A stretch of DNA of 64,000 nt from Cymbomonas tetramitiformis (Eukaryota; Chlorophyta; Pyramimonadophyceae; Pyramimonadales; Pyramimonadaceae). The position numbers and the translations under genes are program-made. Each line of letters starts with the position of its first letter. Positions within the stretch are counted from its first letter, which is position 1. Positions 12,483 to 24,475 of this stretch are shown piece after piece. The notes beneath the pieces were generated by a model. It made no database searches. It was not told the origin of the DNA and saw only the letters and a program-made list of their open reading frames with translations. Where the stretch lies: assembly GCA_001247695.2 (NCBI GenBank), contig LGRX02033430.1, forward strand, positions 1 to 64,000, in the 5' to 3' direction.

Positions 12483-12539
12483 TCCGTGCTATCTTATCAT
12501 ATCATATTATATCTTAAGGCTCGCTTGTGAGACCTTAAC
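12483..12539. other. Short unassigned spacer
   Basis: AT-rich sequence between the chromovirus LTR and the truncated end of a minus-strand LTR leader. Confidence 0.4.
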
Positions 12540-12617
12540 ACCACCTCTCAAAGCGGCTGTTTTAGCCAATCATGGCCAAATTAGCTGTGGAATATAGCGT
12601 GGAATGGGTCCACGACC
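12540..12617 (-). promoter_or_regulatory. LTR-element leader with hairpin
   Basis: Directly downstream (minus strand) of the LTR at 12618-12876 and homologous to 24440-24517. At 12561-12580 it carries the hairpin TTTGGCCA-TGAT-TGGCTAAA (8-bp stem including one G-U pair). Homology ends at GAGAGGTGGTG (12540), so the rest of that element is gone. Confidence 0.75.
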
Positions 12618-12876
12618 TACTGGAATACCCCGGTTCAAGATATCACACAGTCAGTGAACCAATATAGATAAACTCTCATAAGAAATAAACCCTAAGCTAG
12701 ATATACCCGGAACGGTCACGGAGTCGGAACGGTCTCGAGTCTAGCTACCTGTGACACTCGGTGTGTCACAGCACAGGCTTACGGATCAGTCACGGTCCAG
12801 TGTTGGCTACCTAGGAATCTGTCATAGGGGCCTGCACCGGGACTCCCGGTCAGGGCTGCCTATACAGATTTCAGCA
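12618..12876 (-). repeat. LTR (24 kb family), minus strand
   Basis: 259 bp reading TGCTGAAATCTGTATAGG...GGGGTATTCCAGTA on the minus strand. It is clearly related to the LTRs at 24184 and 27671: the first 45 bases, a TGTGACAC..GTGTCACA hairpin and the TCTAGCTTAGGGTTTATTT block are conserved. It is followed by leader sequence, so it is a 5' LTR. It interrupts the methyltransferase ORF that reads into it from higher coordinates. Confidence 0.8.
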
Positions 12877-14070
12877 ACCAGTGTAATGGTTTCAGATATT
12901 CTATGATGTCCAGGGTCCGCTGCACACAATTATTATCTGCTGCTGTCAGATCTGGTGGTCCACCTGTGGTTCGCGCCTGGCTGTACTGGGTGCAAGGCGG
13001 GCTGGCAAGTATGACATCAAAGAATCCAGGAGGATACTGCGTGGGATCCCAGTCCTCTATTGCAGACAGGTGTGTGGGTTGCCATCGTGGATCCTGATCC
13101 AGAGTTACTACAATTGCCTTTGGAAAACACTGAGGAAAGCTCTTTTCTACTGATCCTGTGCCACTGAACAATACTAGAATCCGCATTGAACGCCACTTCT
13201 GATTGTCCATCAACTCCGAGACTATTGCCATGCTACCATCCTCCATTTGCTCCAGGTGTTCCCACGGCACATAGCAAGCCTCTGGGGGTTCCTGCTCGAA
13301 ACCATCGCAAGGATGCTCCAGTAGTTGGGCCAAGGTAACACCCAGTAGCGCCAGCAAGTCTGCCGATGTGTGATCTTTACGCTTGCTCCGCTGATACTTA
13401 GCAGTATTCATCCTTTCCGCCTGCTGATTCAATCTTCGCGCCTCGAACTCCTTCAGCTGTTGGTTTTCCCCTCCGCGGTCCATCTTCTCCCGCGTTCGCC
13501 ACTGATCATGTGCTGCCGAATACCCTGTCCACCGCACCTTCCATTCCGGCACAGCTTTCCCTCGTATCTTCCGCACCCTGCAAGCCAAGATTTTCTCCAC
13601 GTGTGCCTCCGCCTGTCCATCCACCATCGCGGGATCTGGTATGGGCACCCGACTTCTGGACGCGAATGCCTCTGCACCTTGCACGAAAGGTTTGAGGCGA
13701 TGTTGCGCAAACACATCATGCACCTGCCAATGCGGGGGTAGTGCCAGCCGATATGCCACTGGTGCTCCGCGATCTGCCTCGGGTAGTGCCGCCTGTAAAT
13801 CACTGTGAAATCGCTCTACCACCGCCAGCGGTCCATGTCATCGCTTTGCCAGCTTACGACACAGCTGTCGATCCATCAGCTTCTCTGTCAGGTGTCGCGC
13901 CTCCACCCACACCAGATCGCCCACTGCGTGTTCCCGGTTGGTGTGGCGCCGATCAAACTGCTCCCGCTGCCGCTGCTGAGCCAACTCCAGCCTCCATGCA
14001 TCTCGCAATTGCGACGAAAATCGAGAGGCCATCTCATGCGCCGTGCCTACCCCCCCCTTTTCGTCGCGCA
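12877..14070 (-). pseudogene. Integrase tail-chromodomain-C5 MTase
   Basis: Fragment of a chromovirus polyprotein fused to a DNA (cytosine-5) methyltransferase. From about 14065 down to 13838 lies an integrase C-terminus (RQREQFDRRHTNREHAVGD, then a VW..RHL module). A TGA at about 13836, where family members usually have Trp, precedes HGPLAVVERFHSD. The 320-codon ORF from 13822 then gives YRLALPPHW..HDVFAQHRLKPF, a chromodomain (residues 74-125, VEKILACRVR..VPEWKVRWTGYS), a linker, MTase motif I (RILVLFSGTGSVEKSF, 213-229) and motif IV with the catalytic Cys (ILASPPCTQYSQAR, 271-284). The coding sequence is cut by the LTR at 12876, just before motif VI, so motifs VI-X are lost. The integrase core is also missing. 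Confidence 0.85.
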
Positions 14071-14831
14071 GGGACTGATTGGGCAGCAGCCTCCAGGAAC
14101 ATGTCCATCTGGGACATAGATCACACGTGGAGCCGCTGTCCTCACAAAACATGATGACTTCTTGGTGCGGAGTACAAAATGCAAGAACTGTAATGTGCCG
14201 GGACAAGAAGCAACAATTGACTCCATCAAAATATGTGAATTACAAACATTAACAGAATTGCAATTCAGGGGTAGCGAAAATAGGAAAGTGTCCCAGCACA
14301 TACAAAAATTAGCTTATATTGAATGTGTAAAGGTACCAAATCTGATTAATCAGGTTGGATTGATAGCATTGCTTGGTGTCAAAACTGATATCCGCATTTA
14401 GCTATGACTGTTGCTCTCGAAGCCCACCAAACCAGCCACTTTCTTTTAGGAGGCGAGCTTGTATCTCTCTTCGATACAGATCCCTCCTTTTTAAATATTG
14501 CTGCCCATTCCCCAATGTGTGCTGTACGCTGCACAAACCCATACTTAGCAGAGGTACGTTTTAAGCTTCACTGTCCGAGTCTCTGCTCTCGCCCCATACA
14601 ATGGGACCATACTTCTTGAAAAACGCCTCTGTCCGCTTCTTGATTTTGCCCTGCACAGAAGGATATACCTCAGTCACCTTGACTGACTATGAGTCTAAGT
14701 CACCTTGACGGAGATAGCATGTATCTGAAACCCTTGAAACTTGTCACTTCTTTCAGTGGGAGCCATATGCACACTTGTCTCCGCGTGGTATATACAGTGT
14801 ATGCATTTACATGCTGAAAAGTCAACACCTG
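14071..14831. other. Intergenic, no gene recognised
   Basis: Unique-looking sequence between the methyltransferase fragment and the 3' end of the phosphodiesterase gene. I see no family motif in any frame. Confidence 0.5.
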
Positions 14832-15114
14832 CTACAGCGAGTACGCAAACAAGTAACAGCAACGAAGCAGCAAGGGTCTCACAGTTTCTTCCTTCTTTTG
14901 CTCTTCAGTTTTGTTTGGATCAGCAAGCACATCAGCCTCACAACATTCGCCCTGCAGAGCAAAACCTTGGATCAGCAGTTCACAACTGCCAAGACAGTCA
15001 ATCTGGCTCAGTAGCGACAGCATGAGAGGTGACACCGATTGCCTTTCGTCTGGTTCCCTTTTTCAATTTTTTTTCTGCCTGTGACTGATGATCGGCTTGA
15101 GCAGGAGATCTTAC
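14832..15114 (-). other. Possible last exon and 3' intron of PDE
   Basis: After the GTAAGA donor at 15114 (minus), an acceptor such as TCTGCAG near 14960 would open an exon starting GECCEADVLADPNKTEEQ and stopping at 14832. This is a plausible charged C-terminal tail, but the choice of acceptor is uncertain. Confidence 0.35.
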
Positions 15115-18100
15115 CCACTGTTTGCGGTTATAGAGAAGATTTTCAAGCAGCTCGTTAGTTGGAGGCAACAATCGAGCTGTATTTCCCCAGAGTGGCGCCA
15201 CAATGATCTCGATGAAGTTCACCTAACAGATGGCACAAGCGTGGTTGAGACCCATAAATTCAGTGACAGCTGATTTAGCTTATGAGCGCATGCAAATGTT
15301 GGAGTTGTAAGACAGGCTACAGTGCGCATCTAAAAACTGCACAAGCTTTGCACCAAGCCTACGTGGGGTGTGAGCCTTCGTGAAGCTATCTACACTTCAG
15401 CAATAGTGGCAAGCTGAAAATTCTAGAAGTAGTTTGAGCGACTATAGAATAGCATACATCAATCAGGATCCTCGTCATCTTTCACTCCACACACATATGT
15501 AGGTACATACAATATACTTCACAAAACTTCAAGCAACTAACCCTGCTTAACAGGCATAACAAAGGGGAAGAAAGCAATAAAAAGACACAGGTGCCCCAAA
15601 GGGAAAAGTAAAACAAAAACACCTGCGAAAGAGGTCTGTTAGTTGTTTCCCGATCCATGTTTACGCTGATGGTCATGTTTCTTGACTTCTCCATATCGCC
15701 CTGTATACACACCAGGACATATGAGCTGACGAGCACTCCAAAGCGGGAATTCGTGCACAAACCTGAATCTTTCCAGGCACAAGGCTCGTCAATCGTGTTC
15801 TGAAAGCGTTCGACGTCTGGACTGACTTGGAGAGGAATTTCAGTTTAGTTGACTCTCTCACGGAAAGATACCGAGCCTTCAGGCAAAGAATTGTGCTGAG
15901 AAGTCTCTGAGACGTCTTGCTTCAGGAGGATCATATGAGTTCAGTGTTCACCGTCGAGTGTATGTTGGGCAGCACACCTGCTCGAAGAATTCTTGGATGA
16001 CACACTCGGTCCATTTTTGGCAGATAGGCCACGGTTTGCAGGGATTTGAAATATCCGAGGCATGGAGAAGCAAATTAACGAGGAGCTGACGATCATCGGA
16101 GGAAGAGAAATAATTCTTATCCACCTCCGAATCTCCGTCGCCTCTCAGTTCCAGCACCACATCCAGCTGAAAAACACGAGCAGAAGGCATATCAGTTCAC
16201 CTAGGAGTCGGCGAAAGCTGCAGCTGTGGCCACGTAGAACTTCAAATAGCGGAAAACGGCAAAATTATCACGTGTTCCGAGAAAAAGCCAACAGCAATCA
16301 TGACCAACTGGTGAGCTCTGAGAACGACGTCATCCGAAAGATAGGCTGACCGCCCCTTCTAACTTCTCTAGGTCCGAGCAGTTCCGCCCCCACAGCATAA
16401 GGAACAAATCCAGCAAACCCCGTTTACCTTCGAGACCATTTCAAAGTGCTTTGTCATATCGGTGTGCAAGATCATCCCGACAACCATCCTCCGCACTTCC
16501 CACCAGCTTTGCTCGTCCAGATTACGCAGCAAATTAGCTTCCGGGTGCTCGCTGAAGATGGAAAACAAGGCGGCAACGTGCAGATTTTCCAGCACTGACA
16601 GGTCGTTGTAGGTTGTGGCAAGAGGATCCTTAGTATAGATCAGGTAGCTGTTATTTTGTCCTGTAAAAAGCCGAACCGTGTCGGATCACGCCTGTTCTGC
16701 AACGGCACAGTAACCTGATCCATCCTAGGCGACCTCCGCAAGTCATGTCGTCACTCACGGTACTGGGTTATAACTCCCAAGGGGGCGTGCGAAGTGCACT
16801 TGCCTGGATGCTGAAGGTCGTGGGCAAGTGCAGCAGTCATCATTGCCAGTCTCTCCAGCTCGGTCACAGGCGTGGTGGCAAAGCACACGCTGATCATCCG
16901 ATAGACGGTATGCGTCACATCGGTTATATGCTTAAAATTATGGTACCTGCTCAGTGTTCACCGTTGAGTCAGTGTCTTAAAAGAAATCGCAGGCGATGCT
17001 TTGATACGCACCTTTTTTTAATAGTAGCTGCACGCAACGTACATGAGATCAAAACAACTAAGCAGACAGTGACAAAAATAACAGCTTGGACGGTGCAAAC
17101 GTCTGTGACATACGGGTTTTCCTTGTAGTTGAGCACGAGCAAGTCCAAAAGATTTCTGAGCACCCGTGCCTCCACCAGGTCGTCCGAAATCAGTCCTAGC
17201 ATATCAAACATCTTCAAGATATAGGAGAATATTTGCTCGTTGGTCAGAGTAAGGACGTCGAAATTCCAGGACTCAAGCAGCTCCGTATCAACCTGAAGAA
17301 GACCCAACAGTGGTCAAGGGTGAACGAGGCAGAACTTTGTCCCGACTGGCAAATAAAGTTGTAAGAGGCCCAAAAAGTTTTGCAGGTAAGCAGACTGAAG
17401 CCATGCAACTGCGTTCCTATTCCAATAACGGCCACCCACGAGGCAACTACCGGGAAACTGGAAAGAAAATTTGCGAAGACACGTGAGCGGCACCTTCTCT
17501 GGGAAGAACTCTGAGCTGTCCTGGATTTCAGTTCGCAATTTGACGTCGCCACTCTGGATTGGCTTTGCGATGCTGGTGATGGCGCTGACATGATCAAGCT
17601 TGTGCGTTATGTCCAACACATAATTTTTCGCCTCTTGCGACAGGCTGTCGTCATTCAGGATTGCATCAACCTTATGCGATCCCTGCAAAACGCACGCCAT
17701 AACGCCATTCATAAGGGTAAACCAAGGGCTGCACGATTTGGGTCGCACGATTTCCGCTTCCAAGAAGTAGTCACGATACAGCGCATCGTTAAGACCCGAA
17801 ACTCACCTCGTTGCTGGTAACATTCATAACAAGGCGTGCCAACTTGTCGACGATGTTTTCCATAGTCCCGATCTCCTCAGTTCCCGCTCCATCTTCCGTT
17901 GCCTCAACTGGCACATCGACTGCTTTAAACAGATCGCTCGCAATGCCTTGTAGCCTGACGAACATATGTTCCAAAGGTGTGACCAGCAAACGATGACAGG
18001 TACCTGTTCCAGCACCATTATCGATGTCAGGACAAGGTAAAAGTTGTGCGGTCTGCGGAGGTTTTCGGGAAAGAAGAAAATATTGTTTTAACAACAGAGG

Positions 18101-20132
18101 CAGTATAAGCTAACGTTTGCGCTCTCTAAAGCTGAGGGACAACGTACTGTTTTGCAGCAGGGAAAAGAAGGTCAATAAAAATACGACGAACAAGTTGAGA
18201 CCAATGTTCAGGCCTGCAGAACGCGGCCCACACACGCCCCATAGAAACCACATAACTTGCAAGAGAGTTCTCGGCAGTTAAAAGGAACTGATATAGCAAA
18301 AGTTTTGATCTCGAAGTCGGGGCCAACTGAATTCCGTCTGTGGCGAGTGCCCGAAACCCTGCCGACAGGCTATTCGACCCCACAGGATATTTTAGCGTGC
18401 TAAAGTAAAACCTTCAGTTCCAATTTTGCTGCGTTGATACCTTAGATCAATCGTGTAAGCAAGTAATTATCGTGTGTGCAAGTAAGGCAGTGACAACAAC
18501 AGGGAAACCCGAAGGAAACTTGGGCAAGCAAAACCTGCTATCTCGTCGTTTTGCGTCGAAACATCCACCAACAGCTCAACGTCGTCTGCCTTGAACGTAC
18601 GCTTATCCTTGTCACGTGAAGGTTCTGTCTTATCGAACGTAATTTCACACGTCCCGACAATCAAGGACACAGGCTGCTGATAGCTGTCGGCCATGTAATC
18701 GTTCATGCTGCGAAGGGTAACACAGAACTCGAGCCTTTCAACTGCGAAAACAGAGGAAAACTGGAATAGTGACTGTGCGGGAAGCCTAGTTAGATTTATA
18801 CCTCTCTGCCAACGGTTCAATAGTAGTAGTGCAATCCTCGCCCACATAATCCGAGAACAGGTTGGCGTAGGCCCCCGCAACGCTTTCTTCGCTCGAAAAA
18901 GAAAGCAGAGGCGTGAATAATATGGCAATCATTGTCAGCGCGGCCACCTGTGCGGAATCAAAATACCTGTCCTTTAAGTTTTGCAGGATTAAATACGTAA
19001 GCCTGCGGAGCTGCTGACTCAAATACAACAACCGCCCCCAAAATGAGAAGGCGTGAAAAAGCTAGAGACGGGGAAAGACCTGTTTAGATATGCTTTCAGA
19101 TAGCCGAACAGCAATGAGGGAAGTAGCGTCTTTCGTTTCCTTTTCTGCGTTTTCTTTCTTATTGTTTAAAAAAAGTCGGAGCAACTTCATGATACGAGTC
19201 ATACGTAGAACACGGAGTAAACGCACGAGTTTCGTCATGCGAGCCTGCACCAAGAAAAGTCCGCTGCGGAGTCAACTACTCAAAACGACTGCGGAAATGC
19301 AAAGAGCATTATTTCGACGTGATGTTTCTGATTCCTACAGCAACATAAATAGCCTTAAAGTCATGTCGAGCAAAATAAAGGTGCTAATGAATATCAAACT
19401 AAGGATGAGAGCTACGCAGGTTCGGTGTGTTGCAGCATGATGTGGTCCACTCATTGAAGATCGATTGAATGAAGTGGAACAAACATAAAGGAAGGGAATA
19501 CCAAAAGCGGCCTTTCGAGAAATTCGAAATGCGTAATATTTGGCAAAGAAGCTTACCGCGCGTGCTCCAACACGCGACGTCCGAGAAGCTCTTAGAAGCG
19601 TGCCTTCCTCAAGTTCATCCAGTCCGATAGCTTCCGATATCCACATGATCTCAGTCACCAGTGAAAAAGTACCGAGCAGGTCCATGTAGAAAAAGAAGCT
19701 ATTATTGTAATCCTTCCGAGCGATGCACTGTAGGAACATATCACAAGTGAAGAAAACTAGGACGACCACAAGTACGGAAGACACCATCACATCAGCGGAG
19801 TTTGTGGATGTACAAAGCACCGTGACGTCGCCTATGAAAAGAGCCAAAAACAAAATGAACATCGTAAGAGTCTGTACAAAAGCAGTATCCAATATCACAC
19901 ACAGTTTCCAGCGCCAATCCGGTTCGTTCCCGTCAGGGATGGGCAGTCCCAGTTGAGTCTGGCGCCTCATCCTATTGAGGGTTGTAAGATCTTTCTGTTC
20001 AGCCGTTTCTATCGTCCCATTCAGAATACTCTTCCTGGAACTCTTGGAACCGGTTTTCCCGCCAAGGGCTGCTGTCGATTTCACGCTTGTTCGCTTCCCA
20101 GACGCTTCTGTAGCGGCAGCCACTTCTGACAT
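15115..20132 (-). CDS. Voltage-sensor/cyclic nucleotide PDE
   Basis: Membrane protein predicted to hydrolyse cAMP and/or cGMP. ATG at 20132 (minus). Exon 1 (20132-19557) has hydrophobic S1-S3-like helices (TLTMFILFLALFIGDV, VLVVVLVFFTCDMFL). Exon 2 (19244-19080) completes an Arg-rich S4 helix (ARMTKLVRLLRVLRMTR). An exon near 18947-18802 begins VAALTMIAIL. Less certain exons follow at about 18741-18530, 18380-18126 and 18000-17614. The PDE domain is clear: 17292-17114 (ELLESWNFDVL..NYKEN), 16946-16804 (YHNFKH, AHDLQHPG), 16660-16428 (NNSYL..YNDLSVLEN), 16166-15978 (LLHASDISNP..EFFEQ), 15700-15623 (GDMEKS..MDRE..LSQ), 15222-15115 (VNFIEIIVAPLW). Metal ligands H/HD/D and the LSQ..F nucleotide clamp are present. 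Junction phases agree in the PDE part. The intron after HPG has a GC donor (GCAAGT). Intact as far as seen. Confidence 0.85.
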
Positions 20133-21469
20133 CGGTTTCAGCTCAATAGTAGCTTCATGCTCTACAACAGCACTTTCTGCAGGACTTTCAAACTCAGCGC
20201 TCTTGACTTCTCCTTCGTTTCCTGCTTCCCCAAACCTTGCCGTCTTTCAGTCGACAAGATGTCGACAGCAACTTTTGCACTGCAATGAAACCGTACTGGA
20301 AGGGCGCAACTCAGCAGCAACACAAAAAGCCAGAAGATTATTTCAATAGAACAATACAGGGAAAGTAAATATTATGAGTGAATGAAAAAGCCGACTTATT
20401 GGGGTTTCCGAGCATTCCCGTAAAAAACGGTTTTACAGGAAGCCATGGTCTACAACGTAACAAGTGTCTTGTGCACCCATTATGGAATATACTGAGGGCA
20501 AGATATCCGTTTTAAAAAAAAGCTAACGAAGAGACAAAATAGCAGAACGCGCACATCATCACAAGGAACAGGGACAGTCTGCACGCAAGGACTTGGTTGT
20601 TACAAGGAGAGCAGGTCCTGGGCATACCTTCCGACATGAAGATGACGTCAAAGAGAACTTAAAATGTATGTTTCTATCCTACGCGATCAAATAGTATCCA
20701 CACATAATTTGCACGTGTCAATTAGGTGAAGCTATGAAAAATACGTTCGGGGCCTCCTCTCTGTCCATGTGACGCACGTCGCACTGTTATCCCCGAAATT
20801 TTGCCGCAAAGATAGTGAGCAAATTTTGCAGCTGATGGGAATACAGCAGGATTTCGAAATTGTCTCAGACAGTGACCTCCTCGGAGCAACTGCTATTTGT
20901 AATAACTTCCCAACCGAAATATCGATGAACTTCCTGCCTCAACAGATCAACAGAAAAGTGAGGAGCCGGTAGCAGCAGCAGCAGGCCCGTTTCCCAAAGG
21001 ACGATTAGGCAGGAGCAAGGGGAAGCCTCCGATTAGGAATAATCGAACCATCTACAGTCTCAGAACAATGCGATACGATGCGATGCTCCGGTTGGTGTCT
21101 TCCTGCATGCCTTCAGACGCGAGGGAAGTAAGTGGAAGCGGTGCTACCACACGGGGGAATACCTCTCCCCCTATCCCCACATTCACTCCGTTCGATCATC
21201 AGGAATCGACAGTCAGAATTCCGGACAAGTAGGCTATCCCCATCGTTTGAACCGGCCCGCCACGCTGCGCCGTGTCACGTATTCAGGATGACCGATCGGA
21301 TGTCACGTCATCCGTCACGGCGAAGCGGAAGGGGCAATTTCTGGCAAGTAACTTCACCAAGTAAGACATGATCGACGTTACTCTGGAACCCGAGTCTACG
21401 GACCGAAATAGCGCGATTATTACTTAGGGTTTGTAACGCAGATTGAGTTAATGGGCATCCGTAGAGTTT
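20133..21469. other. Upstream region of PDE gene, no gene seen
   Basis: Contains the presumed promoter of the minus-strand PDE gene, but I see no clear core element. Short open frames (20769-20972, 21132-21371) show no domain. Confidence 0.5.
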
Positions 21470-22240
21470 AGACGAGCTTCACAATCATCATGTAACGCAG
21501 CCCTCGAATCGAATCGCGGGTAGCCGCGCGAAGCGCGGCTCGTCTAAACTCTGGGGACGAGAGTATGATCGACGTGCACAGCATAGCTGATATATGTCCT
21601 CAGTAATTCAGCCGGAATCGTCCTTAACACTGTATCGCGCATCAAAACATGTGACTTTCGCGCGCTGTAAGCTTTTCCGATCTACCGATTAGAGTCACGT
21701 GTGGTTCTGGAGTCATTTCATTAACAAATGCATATCTAAAACTGAAACCGTTAAATGCTATGCGATTTTTTCCTATTTATAATTTCGAAAATCTGAGCAC
21801 ACCACGTGGAAGCCCGCGGAGAGCGCTTTAAAGTTACTTGCTCGAAATCTTGATTTGGGCAAGGACTTCGTACTTAGCCGTTACAGTGCCGTTACTGCTC
21901 TAAATTTAGATTCCGAGCAACTTTGTAGCGCTCTCCGCGGGCTTCCACATGGTGTGCTCGGATTTCCGTAGTTATAAACAGAAAAAAATCGCAAAGCATA
22001 TTACGATTGTGCATTGTAACCAATCGCAAAGCCTGAACCGGTCACTGAACAGATTCCTCCAATAAGTCCCTGAGCGCATGGCGCGCGTGCGTTATGCATC
22101 GTCCATTTTCTTCGTATCGTGGGAATCTGATCGTCGAATCGTGTAAAAAAATGGGGAAACGCAATAGGGAAAGGTCTAGCAAATATATATACATTCAGGC
22201 CTTCAGTGACGGCTGAATTACTGAGGACAGACGGTCATAC
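21470..22240. repeat. Nested inverted repeats, MITE-like
   Basis: Three foldbacks lie here. About 21463-21480 GAGTTTAGACGAGC pairs with GCTCGTCTAAACTC at 21539-21552. About 21755-21836 pairs with 21925-22005, an arm of about 80 bp including GAGCACACCACGTGGAAGCCC and its imperfect complement. An outer pair TGTCCTCAGTAATTCAGCC (about 21596-21614) and GGCTGAATTACTGAGGACA (22211-22229) encloses them. There is no ORF. These are likely non-autonomous DNA elements; no clear target duplication was found. Confidence 0.6.
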
Positions 22241-22254
22241 TGATAGCAAAAAAT

Positions 22255-22512
22255 TCACGGGTAGACCGATTTACCCCCCCACTATAAAGTGGGGGGGGCT
22301 GTCTCCTGCTGTCCTCCTTCGGGGAGCCGTGTCACACGTAGCATGCGTCTCGGTAGCTCGGAACACAGATGCATAAAACCCCTAAAGTATTTTATGTTAT
22401 CATCTTAGTATTCCGAAAGCGAGTGTTCACTGACTGCACGTTCTGTGATAGATATATATATCTGACTATATATATATATCCCCCACCAGCCAGAGAATCT
22501 CACTTCTCATCA
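22255..22512 (+). repeat. 5' LTR of the 22 kb element
   Basis: 258 bp, TCACGGGTAGACCG to CTTCTCATCA. It includes a C7/G7 hairpin around ACTATAAAGT (22273-22300, TATA-like) and an AT-repeat near 22450-22480. Confidence 0.85.
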
Positions 22513-22565
22513 GGTTATGGGTTGACCACTTCAGTGGTGGCATTGTTTCTTTTGGGATTCTAATT

Positions 22566-22760
22566 TCCGTCTCGTCGAACGTACCGACTACCGCAAGTCT
22601 CGTCGAACTTCACCGACTACCGCTACTGCATCACCGATTTTACCCTTACCGATTACCGACACCGAGAGTCTCGTCGAACTACACCGACTACCGCCCCGAC
22701 ATGATTACCGAAATGTCGCTTTACCACTCCGGCATCAACGACCGAAATGCCGCTTTACCG
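22566..22760 (+). repeat. Short tandem motif repeats in leader
   Basis: Three dispersed units of GTCTCGTCGAAC..CACCGACTACCGC plus shorter ATTACCGA/CTTTACC echoes. Noncoding leader of the 22 kb element. Confidence 0.6.
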
Positions 22761-22884
22761 CAACCTTTTTGACTTTCTGGCCAGCAGCGCTTCTCCTGCA
22801 GCAAAGCTGGCTTACCGTACGACTATTTTGACCTCACGGGCGTTTTCCTCGCAAAAATCTACCCCATTTTGACCCTTTCATCGT

Positions 22885-23510
22885 TTGATTTGCTTAATTT
22901 TACGAGAAGTTGGCTTTTCGCTTGGGAACCCTAGCTTTGGGTTCGCGGATTCTGCAGTCAGCGGTCAGTGGTCAGCGACCATGTCTACTGGACCTCAGCG
23001 TGCACGTATGGCCGCTGTTCGTTCAGCGTTGATAACTCTTCGAGTACATCGGCAACATCCTACCATTGGCTATGGTCTGGTGGTGTCTGGTGGTGTTTGC
23101 GCACCAAACACCAAGCTCGAGTCCATCGCGCTCACCATCGACAACGAGTGCTTTGGCTATTTCGACCTCATCCCTCCCCTTCCCTCGCCTTCACCTTGTG
23201 CGCCCCTTGGTCACCATTTGGTGGTGTGTGGTGGTGTTGTCACGCCCACTTCACCCTTCACCATCATCCCTTTCAAGCCTTTTCCCATGAGCTCGACCAC
23301 ATCCCTTCACCGCATTTTCCACCTTCCGCCTCCTCACCCTTTCTTCGTCGGTGCATTCGCTCTGGTGGTGCCAGGCCGCTTTTGGCCTTGGCACCGCACG
23401 GGCATTGGCTGAACATCGTCTTCCTTACGCTCGACGTCCTCTGTCATCGAGAACGTCGCCGCCGCCTGCTCCAGAGCCCAAACCCTGATTCACTAGACAA
23501 TTCTGTGTAG
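22885..23510 (+). other. Internal region of 22 kb element; ORFs unclear
   Basis: Two overlapping frames (22885-23412 and 22968-23510) are open, but neither shows Gag, zinc-knuckle or Pol motifs. The DNA holds several TGGTGGTG copies (near 23079, 23091, 23219, 23231, 23362), which resemble the polypurine tract before the 3' LTR. I cannot say that either frame is translated. Confidence 0.4.
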
Positions 23511-23668
23511 CCCTGCTCTGTTTCAATCTAAGCAGCATGAACTAGCGCCGGCGGATGCCCCTCTAGCTGAGCTGAAAAAGGCTCCTTAGATTTCTTGCTG
23601 TGGGATGGCCGGCAGGCCTATTGACACTGCTCCCTGTTTCCACCTCTCTCCTTCTGGAGGAGGTGGTG

Positions 23669-23928
23669 TCACGGGTAGACCGATTTACCCCCCCACTATA
23701 AAGTGGGGGGGCCTGTCTCCTGCTGTCCTCCTTCGGGGAGCCGTGTCACACGTAGCATGCGTCTCGGTAGCTCGGAACACAGATGCATAAAACCCCTAAA
23801 GTATTTTATGTTATCATCTTAGTATTCCGAAAGCGAGTGTTCACTGACTGCACGTTCTGTGATAGATATATATATCTGACTATATATATATATATCCCCC
23901 ACCAGCCAGAGAATCTCACTTCTCATCA
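23669..23928 (+). repeat. 3' LTR of the 22 kb element
   Basis: 260 bp copy of 22255-22512 with only a few differences (C-run, AT-repeat length), indicating a recent insertion. Confidence 0.85.
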
Positions 23929-24183
23929 AAAATCCGCAACAGTTGTAGTCTTTTGTGATATTATTTAAAAGTGCTCGCGAAAATGGCTATTGGAAGAATC
24001 AGTGTGGAAAGCATCGGCACTGCACTGCAACCCAGCCGTAAACCCTTGACAATCCGCCGCTCGCTCTGCAAGAGCCCCAGACTCCAAGCGCGAGATCTGT
24101 TTCCTCGGTGTGTGTGAGTTCTGAGTTGCCGCTGCTCTTGCCAACTCTATCAACGCGAGATTAGTATCGTATGATACCGTGCT

Positions 24184-24439
24184 TGTTGGAATCTGTATAG
24201 GCAGCCCTGACCGGGAGTCCCGGTGCAGGCCCCTATGACAGACCCCTAGGACCAACACTAGACTGCTAACTGATCTATAGGTTCGTGCTGTGACACACGT
24301 TGTGTCACAGGTAGGCTAGTTTCCGAGACCGTTGCGAGACCGTTCCGGGTATATCTAGCTTAGGGTTTATTTATCTTATGAGAGTTTATCCACACAATTC
24401 GGGACCCTCTGATATCTAGTGAACTAGGATATTCCGGTA
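24184..24439 (+). repeat. 5' LTR of the 24 kb element
   Basis: 256 bp. Contains a TGTGACACACG..TGTGTCACA hairpin near 24289-24311 and the conserved TCTAGCTTAGGGTTTATTT block shared with the 12.6 kb LTR. Confidence 0.88.
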
Positions 24440-24475
24440 GGTCGTGGCCCCATCCACGCTTTATTCCACTTGCTA

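Larger units (their letters stand above)
22255..23928 (+). mobile_element. Non-autonomous LTR element, 1.67 kb
   Basis: Two near-identical LTRs (22255-22512 and 23669-23928) flank about 1.16 kb of internal DNA. A 5-bp target duplication AAAAT lies at 22250-22254 and 23929-23933. The right LTR is preceded by the purine tract GGAGGAGGTGGTG. No RT, integrase or protease is encoded, so it must be moved in trans. The LTRs start TCAC rather than TG; both the target duplication and the polypurine tract place the boundary there. Confidence 0.85.

Noticed and set aside
13370..14154. Plus-strand ORFs opposite the methyltransferase fragment
   Set aside because: Antisense shadows of the integrase-chromodomain-methyltransferase frame.
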